A stretch of DNA of 64,000 nt, taken from a virus. A model generated the notes under the pieces. It was not told the origin of the DNA. It made no database searches and saw only the letters and a list, made by a program, of their open reading frames with translations. The position numbers were made by a program, and so were the translations under genes. The stretch is taken from positions 1-64,000 of IMG/VR virus record IMGVR_UViG_3300036782_000015; one strand, written 5' to 3'. Shown here piece by piece: positions 59,599-64,000 of this stretch. The stretch's first letter is position 1. Every line of letters begins with the position of its first letter.

Positions 59599-60534
59599 AT
59601 GGGCATAATAACAGATGGATTAATTGGATACTGGAATGCACAGAAGGATTGTACACCTACTTTGTGGAAGAATATTGCTCCTGCTACTGTAGGAACACTA
59701 GATGCGATTCCACAAGGAGGTAACCTAGTCATCGAGGGGGATGGCGTGGTTAACATAGCACCAAGATATTTAACAGTACCAGGTATTAACCTGTCCACAG
59801 GTCAGTCTACTATGGAGGTAGTATTTTCTCTTAGGAGACCAGAGGATGCTACTAAGATGACAATGATTATGTTCGGTGTAGGGTTTGAGATGTTAGCCTT
59901 AGCTAAGACAGGTACTCAATTAAATGCACTAGGTGCTATCACTAGACCTGTTCAGTTTAATACAGATGTAGTGATGGATGGTAAGACTCAGTTAGCAGTA
60001 GTTAACACTGGTGGTGTTGGTGACGTCTATATGAACGGTGTTAAGATTGGTAGCATGCCTGGTCTAGGTAACTACACTAAGAACAACTATAATCTGTATA
60101 TAGGTGCATCATTCCTTAGTGGTACCGCCGGACAACAGTTCGATGGTAAGCTACATGTAGCTAGGATGTACAACAAGGCACTGACTCCTGCACAAATATT
60201 AGAGAACTATAACAGTTCCTCTGATATAGGACTCACCAATCCTGCACCATTAGTGACTATCACTAACATAACAAGGACTACTGTTAGTAAGAAGCTAGGG
60301 GTAGACAAAGCTACTGTTACATTCAAGTTCGATAAGGATGTACAGAAGTATGAGTTTAGAGCTGGTGGTATGGGGCAAGGACTTGGTGTACTATTGGGTG
60401 CAGGTACAAGTAAGACTGCTAACACACTCATTACCACTGACCTATACTATTCTGACCAGCTATTAGAAGGTCTCAACAAGATAAATATCTATGGACAAGA
60501 TATGGCAGGCAACTGGACACCTTACGAATCCTAA
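59599..60534 (+). CDS. LamG-like plus Ig-like surface protein
   Basis: 311 aa. Residues 1-210 follow the LamG/concanavalin-like pattern (GLIGYWNAQ at the start, DGKLHVARMYNKALTPAQIL at the end), a sugar- or protein-binding jelly roll. Residues 215-311 are an Ig-like domain ending IYGQDMAGNWTPYES. Likely displayed on the virion for binding host surface. Last gene before a terminator. Confidence 0.75.
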   Translation: MGIITDGLIGYWNAQKDCTPTLWKNIAPATVGTLDAIPQGGNLVIEGDGVVNIAPRYLTVPGINLSTGQSTMEVVFSLRRPEDATKMTMIMFGVGFEMLALAKTGTQLNALGAITRPVQFNTDVVMDGKTQLAVVNTGGVGDVYMNGVKIGSMPGLGNYTKNNYNLYIGASFLSGTAGQQFDGKLHVARMYNKALTPAQILENYNSSSDIGLTNPAPLVTITNITRTTVSKKLGVDKATVTFKFDKDVQKYEFRAGGMGQGLGVLLGAGTSKTANTLITTDLYYSDQLLEGLNKINIYGQDMAGNWTPYES

Positions 60535-60535
60535 G

Positions 60536-60575
60536 GGCAGGGCTACTCTTTCTAGAGTGTTCCTGCCTTTTCTTT
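60536..60575 (+). terminator. Terminator after structural operon
   Basis: GGCAGG (60536-60541) pairs with CCTGCC (60562-60567) with an inner ACTCT/AGAGT, then TTTTCTTT. Confidence 0.82.
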
Positions 60576-60665
60576 ATGTATAGAAATCATAGACATACGA
60601 AAATGTAATTCGATGTAAAAGTTCAGGTGTCCAGAATCGTTTTATTTAGTATGACTTTCAACCAT

Positions 60666-60693
60666 TTGAATAATGTATCGAAATGCCTATAGT
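60666..60693 (+). promoter_or_regulatory. Predicted promoter of structured RNA
   Basis: TTGAAT (60666-60671), 16-bp spacer, TATAGT (60688-60693). No gene follows before the terminator at 60882-60917. Confidence 0.5.
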
Positions 60694-60698
60694 TTATA

Positions 60699-60917
60699 AC
60701 TGTAACCGTCAGTTAGGAAGCAGTTATTAAAAGTAAAGTTTAGTTCAGTACTTACTGACACACACTTTACTGTGATAGCAAGCATCCAGAACGGAGCTAG
60801 AAAACCTACGTTTAACTAGTGTTTTCTTACATGGAGAGCTTGCTATCAAGCGTACATCTCCTTTATAGTTGCTAGACAATGAAGAGAGTCCTTATATAAA
60901 GGAACTCTCTTTTTTGT
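60699..60917 (+). ncRNA. Predicted four-hairpin non-coding RNA (about 215 nt)
   Basis: Between the promoter at 60666-60693 and a terminator there is no credible reading frame, but four consecutive stem-loops: ATAACTG (60696-60702)/CAGTTAT (60721-60727); AGTAAAGT/ACTTTACT (60732-60771) with an inner CAGTA/TACTG; GATAGCAAGC (60774-60783)/GCTTGCTATC (60838-60847) with an inner AGAAAAC/GTTTTCT; and the terminator. All stems are perfect 7-10 bp. It lies about 940 nt upstream of the small-terminase-like gene. Function unknown; structure is from reading only, and the 5' end is inferred. Confidence 0.6.
60882..60917 (+). terminator. Terminator of the predicted RNA
   Basis: AAGAGAGT-CCTT (from 60882) pairs with AAGG-AACTCTCTT (to about 60911), then TTTTTG. 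Confidence 0.85.
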
Positions 60918-61542
60918 ATGCCTTTATATCGTTACAACTCTATACATTCTCAATCTCCTATTTCTAAATCAATAAACTAAGGAGATGAATCCTATAGGAT
61001 TTATGAGAATCATTTGAGTAACAACGATATTTAGGGCATGTGCCCCAAAGGGGTGCTGAGGTACTTGCTACCTCGACACAACTGGCAACAGGGGCTACCG
61101 AGCATGTACACGGAGCATAGCGGAGGTGTCAGCGGAGCCATACGGATGCATAGCGGAGTATGGAGGTATCCAGCGGATTACCTGTAGCGTACCCTAGTTG
61201 ACACTTGGGACAGGATAGTGTGGGTGGGAAACTATGCCTAAAAGTATAGGAATAGTTACTGAGTATATGGATGTACTCACACACAGACATGAAGTTGTAC
61301 TGTGTGGAGAATAGATATAGAATCCCAGTTCTATTAATGTAGATGCGGATGTACAGTAGGAAACAGAGTAGGTATTGGCGGAGAACACCCGTTTGGGGTG
61401 CCCGTACCGCCCCCTATAGGCACACCATAGCTAATTTTTCTACTCCAACTCACTTCTCTTATCTTACAAATTGCTACCTACACACAGCCAAGATATGGCA
61501 TTGCACACTCATAAAACTAATAAAGGAGAGTGCCACACTATT
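60918..61542. other. Non-coding region upstream of small terminase gene
   Basis: About 625 bp without a gene I can support. It contains CCCC-AAA-GGGG (61043-61053), GAGGTA-CTTGC-TACCTC (61058-61074), phased CGGA repeats (61111-61177), and a hairpin of GGCGG (61377-61381) with CCGCC (61407-61411) and an inner CACCC/GGGTG. These could be a packaging site (pac/cos) or replication signal. The site just upstream of a terminase gene fits, but this is inference. Confidence 0.45.
61111..61177. repeat. CGGA repeats with near-helical spacing
   Basis: CGGA occurs at 61111, 61121, 61133, 61143, 61154 and 61174, with GGAG at 61162: spacings of about 10-12 bp. Four copies are AGCGGA (61119, 61131, 61152, 61172). 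Such phasing suggests a multimeric protein binding one face of the helix. Confidence 0.5.
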
Positions 61543-61848
61543 ATGTCAGAGAATAACTTCATTACTAGTAAGCCTCACCTAGGTACTGACTCCTCATACG
61601 GAGCAGACAGAGACCATATAGATAAACAATTCAATAGTATACAACAGGGCACTGCCCCTACGTGCATTGTATGCACGAATATGGCAAGCTACAAACTAAT
61701 ACCCAAACACTCACACAACAATACAGCGGAGATACAGGATAGAGGATATGTGTGTGAACACTGTCTTAAGCAACAGTATTTTAAACCAGAAGAGTATGGT
61801 ATTAGAGCAATACCTACTACTAACAACACTGGAGGTAGCCTACTATGA
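61543..61848 (+). CDS. Zinc-site hypothetical protein
   Basis: 101 aa from ATG 61543 (AAAGGAGAG about 12 nt before). CIVC plus CEHC pairs. Overlaps the terminase-like gene by 4 nt (ATGA type). Unrecognised. Confidence 0.6.
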   Translation: MSENNFITSKPHLGTDSSYGADRDHIDKQFNSIQQGTAPTCIVCTNMASYKLIPKHSHNNTAEIQDRGYVCEHCLKQQYFKPEEYGIRAIPTTNNTGGSLL

Positions 61849-62558
61849 CTCACAGAAAGAAGCTAAGTATTGAGGAGTTATCCACAGAAATGCTAGAAAC
61901 AAGACACCATAAGCTAGAACGCCTAGTAAAGTGGGAACATGGGGAAGAGGTTAATGAGATGCTGCTTACAGGGGTATCTCCCCATAAGGTATCCGACTGG
62001 TGTAAGGAGCGTGGCTTCAACATATCACACCCTAAGCTATATGAATACAAAGACATGTTGCAGGAAGCTATAACAAAGCAGATAACAGTAGAACGTATGT
62101 TAGGTATAGGGATGCCAAAACGTAAACCTATAGTACTTAATACCATAGCACTGCAAAACACTAAGCACATGGTAAAGAACGAGTTAGAGTTCTTAGATGG
62201 ACTAGTACAGATTGGTATGAATGCTCTATATACTTCACCTACGGTTAAATTCCAAGATGCTATGAAGGCTATAGAGCTAAAGCATAAATTAACTGGAGGT
62301 AATCATGGTGGACTCACTAGCTACGGTCTAGACCAGCTGAGAGCAGTAGAGCAGGCTAAGTTCCAAGCTATTATAGAAGTGGTTATGAAGTACTTACCAG
62401 AGGATAAACATCTAGAGCTAGAGCAGGCAATACTAGATGCAGAACGTAGTTACTATGAGAACTATGCACCAGAGCTATTAGAAGAGTATGAGAAGACTGT
62501 AGATGAGCAGTACGGTGATGATAAGGATACAATAGTAGTATCAGATAGCCAATTCTAA
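61845..62558 (+). CDS. Terminase small subunit-like protein
   Basis: 237 aa. An N-terminal helix-turn-helix-like part (TGVSPHKVSDWCKERGFNIS), a long helical middle (KNELEFLDGLVQIGMNALYT), and an acidic, flexible C-terminus. This matches the layout of phage small terminase proteins: DNA-binding HTH, oligomerisation helices, tail for the large subunit. It would recognise the packaging site. No large subunit lies in this window, so the call is tentative. Confidence 0.5.
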   Translation: MTHRKKLSIEELSTEMLETRHHKLERLVKWEHGEEVNEMLLTGVSPHKVSDWCKERGFNISHPKLYEYKDMLQEAITKQITVERMLGIGMPKRKPIVLNTIALQNTKHMVKNELEFLDGLVQIGMNALYTSPTVKFQDAMKAIELKHKLTGGNHGGLTSYGLDQLRAVEQAKFQAIIEVVMKYLPEDKHLELEQAILDAERSYYENYAPELLEEYEKTVDEQYGDDKDTIVVSDSQF

Positions 62559-62572
62559 GGAGGCACTTACAC

Positions 62573-62743
62573 ATGCATAGAATGACTGATGAACAGATAG
62601 CAGAGATGAATAAACGAGTAGAGTCTGATAAAGCTAAGGAAGAGATGCGTAAGGCTTTAGCTAAGCTAGATGCTGATAGTATACAGAAGCTAGACAGACC
62701 AGAACCACTAGGTAAGAAGATGGATATGGATCTATATAAGTAG
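62573..62743 (+). CDS. 56-aa hypothetical protein
   Basis: Starts MHRMTDEQIAEMNKRVESDK, charged helical; AAGGAGGC upstream of ATG 62573. Unrecognised. Confidence 0.6.
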   Translation: MHRMTDEQIAEMNKRVESDKAKEEMRKALAKLDADSIQKLDRPEPLGKKMDMDLYK

Positions 62744-62750
62744 TATGACT

Positions 62751-62790
62751 AGAGTATGGTACAAGAATGACAAGCCATACTCTATTTTTA
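62751..62790 (+). terminator. Terminator
   Basis: AGAGTATGG (62751-62759) pairs with CCATACTCT (62775-62783), then ATTTTTATTTC. Confidence 0.88.
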
Positions 62791-62820
62791 TTTCTGTTAG
62801 TATATTAAGGAGGGATAACA

Positions 62821-63075
62821 ATGAATAGCGTTAATGATATACAAAAGTCTATCAACCAGATTGGTATGGAAGGTGTAGTAAGGTATCTACCAAAGGGTAT
62901 GAAGCTACATCCATGTGACCTACATGGGATGTTCCTATCTCATTATAAGGCAGAGAACCCTGTATGTCCTCTGTGTGTACAGACTGGTACAGGGGAAGGC
63001 ACTACTGCTACTGATGTAGAGCATTATATCAACATTAGAGATATGGTAGCCCCACCTCATAACCCCCACGAGTAG
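62821..63075 (+). CDS. Zinc-site hypothetical protein
   Basis: 84 aa. CDLHGMFL and CPLC may form a zinc site. AAGGAGGG upstream. Unrecognised; terminators lie on both sides. Confidence 0.6.
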   Translation: MNSVNDIQKSINQIGMEGVVRYLPKGMKLHPCDLHGMFLSHYKAENPVCPLCVQTGTGEGTTATDVEHYINIRDMVAPPHNPHE

Positions 63076-63128
63076 GGTTTCTATGAGGGTTAGCTAGAAA
63101 ATCAGTTCCAATAAAGGAAAAGAACTAG

Positions 63129-63172
63129 GGAAGAGATAGCGAAACCGCATCTCTTCCTTTTTTATTTTTTCT
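63129..63172 (+). terminator. Terminator
   Basis: GGAAGAGAT (63129-63137) pairs with ATCTCTTCC (63149-63157), inner GCG/CGC, then TTTTTTATTTTTTC. Confidence 0.9.
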
Positions 63173-63256
63173 TTGCGTCCTACGTAGGTTACATCAGTAG
63201 CACATCAAAACCGTATAGGGTCAGCCAGTAGAGTAGGCTAGAGTAACAAAACGTCC

Positions 63257-63285
63257 TTGACTTCCTCACCTCACCATGACATAAT
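63257..63285 (+). promoter_or_regulatory. Strong predicted promoter
   Basis: TTGACT (63257-63262), 17-bp spacer, CATAAT (63280-63285) with TGa before it (extended -10). The upstream word CGTCCTTGACTTCCT is shared in part with the promoter at 50769. Confidence 0.6.
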
Positions 63286-63361
63286 TGCTTCAAGCGAGAG
63301 GGGCACACCCCACAAGGGAATCCCACTCAACAAATATTCGAGAATAAAGGAGACGATAATT

Positions 63362-64000
63362 ATGGCATATCTAGTAAACGGTGAGGAAACAGTAGTAACA
63401 GTTAAAGAGGTAGGAGCTATCCTTGGTATGAAGGTAACTAAGAAGGGTATCCTAGCTGGCGAGTATCCAGAGGTAGAGGTTGTAGAAGCAGAAGATACTA
63501 AGGAGGATGTTAATATGGAAGAGACTACTTTAGTAGAGGAGCAGGTAGTAGAGGAAACAGTGGTAGAAGAGGAAGTAGTTACTCCAGTAGAGGAAGAGCA
63601 GGAGGAACTAGCTCTAGAAGAGGAGCCTATTGAGGAAGAGGTACATACTGAAGAGGAAGTACCTGCTCCTGTAGAAGAGGTTAAGGAAGCTCTAACTACT
63701 GAAGAGCCTGTAGCAGACTGGAGAGCTATGGCTAAGAAACTTAAACAGCCAGAAGCTAAGGCTAAGGCTCCTAAGGTTAAGGAAGACCTAGCAGGTCAGG
63801 AAGTAGAGTATCCTGAAGTAGGACACTTTGACTCTATCGACGATATCAAGAAGTTCTACAAGCGCCTATCTATGGAGCAGGTTATGGAGTGGGCTGATAT
63901 TGAAGGCTTAGAGTGGAAGGCTAACGATAACCCTGGTATCAATCGTATGAGAGTGTGCATGGCTATCAGTAACCACCACTTCCCTAAGAAGACTAGTGGT
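63362..64000 (+). CDS. Modular acidic-linker protein, 3' partial
   Basis: 213 codons open to the right edge. N-domain VTVKEVGAILGMKVTKKGIL matches that of the 20683 protein. A long Glu/Val-rich repetitive linker follows (EEEVVTPVEEEQEEL), then the helical module VMEWADIEGLEWKANDNPGI with NRMRVCMAI. It is a paralogue of 20683-21375. Strong promoter upstream. Function unknown. Confidence 0.7.
   Translation, partial: MAYLVNGEETVVTVKEVGAILGMKVTKKGILAGEYPEVEVVEAEDTKEDVNMEETTLVEEQVVEETVVEEEVVTPVEEEQEELALEEEPIEEEVHTEEEVPAPVEEVKEALTTEEPVADWRAMAKKLKQPEAKAKAPKVKEDLAGQEVEYPEVGHFDSIDDIKKFYKRLSMEQVMEWADIEGLEWKANDNPGINRMRVCMAISNHHFPKKTSG

Noticed and set aside
61234-61314. 26-codon frame (MPKSIGIVTEYMDV...) after TTGACA at 61198
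   Set aside because: No -10 box at proper spacing, no homology, and it lies in a region better explained by repeats and hairpins.
1-64000. CRISPR array
   Set aside because: No set of regularly spaced identical repeats of 24-37 bp was seen.
1-64000. tRNA genes
   Set aside because: No cloverleaf with GTTCRANNC-type T arm and matching acceptor stem was recognised by eye; a covariance search would be decisive.

Overview
The window is part of a large, AT-rich, tailed (caudovirus) phage genome. The protein families, Gram-positive Shine-Dalgarno sites (AAAGGAG, AGGAGG), TTG and GTG starts and tightly packed small genes point to a phage of Bacillus or a close relative (inference). No rRNA or tRNA gene was seen. 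Almost every gene is on the + strand. The exception is one compact block at 23966-29941 on the - strand, which looks more like plasmid or ICE DNA than phage DNA.

Layout. 1-3260: the end of the tail-fibre region, with a large adhesin open at the left edge. 3350-5246: lysis cassette (holin with two start sites, SH3b amidase endolysin, LLH-type second holin). 5466-16529: replication and recombination (UvsW-like helicase, DnaB-like helicase, SbcD/SbcC, primase). 16595-19930: dUTPase, then three adjacent small genes resembling cyclic-nucleotide sponges (Tad2-like/Acb2-like fusion, Acb2-like, Tad2-like), then TerD and TerC. 20005-23950: PD-(D/E)XK nuclease, a modular acidic-linker protein, a PC4-like protein, a sigma-like factor and others.

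23966-29941 (-): eight genes spaced 1-13 nt apart, in transcription order: VirB2/TrbC-like two-TM protein, ParM-like actin, ribbon-helix-helix ParR-like protein, three tiny membrane proteins, a 911-aa VirB4/TraG-like ATPase and a replication-relaxation protein. Upstream, 29945-30580 holds GTTTCGG repeats and a 117-bp interrupted inverted repeat.

30582-46174 (+): thymidylate-synthase-like protein, HAD phosphatase, a DUF1599/Nmad1-like protein, HU, a family A DNA polymerase with an N-terminal uracil-DNA-glycosylase-like domain, gp32-like SSB, HD hydrolase, flap exonuclease, ATP-dependent ligase, a second sigma-like factor, an M5-type TOPRIM protein and a deoxynucleoside kinase. 46205-57799: mostly small unknown genes in promoter-to-terminator units, with a UvrD/PcrA-like helicase and a sirtuin. 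57992-60534: Ig-like and LamG-like surface or structural proteins. 60535-61542: about 1 kb without a convincing gene, holding a promoter, a predicted four-hairpin RNA ending in a terminator, and phased CGGA repeats just upstream of a small-terminase-like gene. The window ends inside a paralogue of the modular acidic-linker family.

How it fits together: the replication genes form a near-complete T4/SPO1-style replisome with its own nucleotide supply. Several transcription units start at a shared promoter type (TTGAC-like -35, 17 bp, TGn plus AAAAAT or GAAAAT). The most unusual parts are the sponge-like triplet, the minus-strand partition/secretion-like operon, and the structured RNA plus phased repeats next to the packaging gene.
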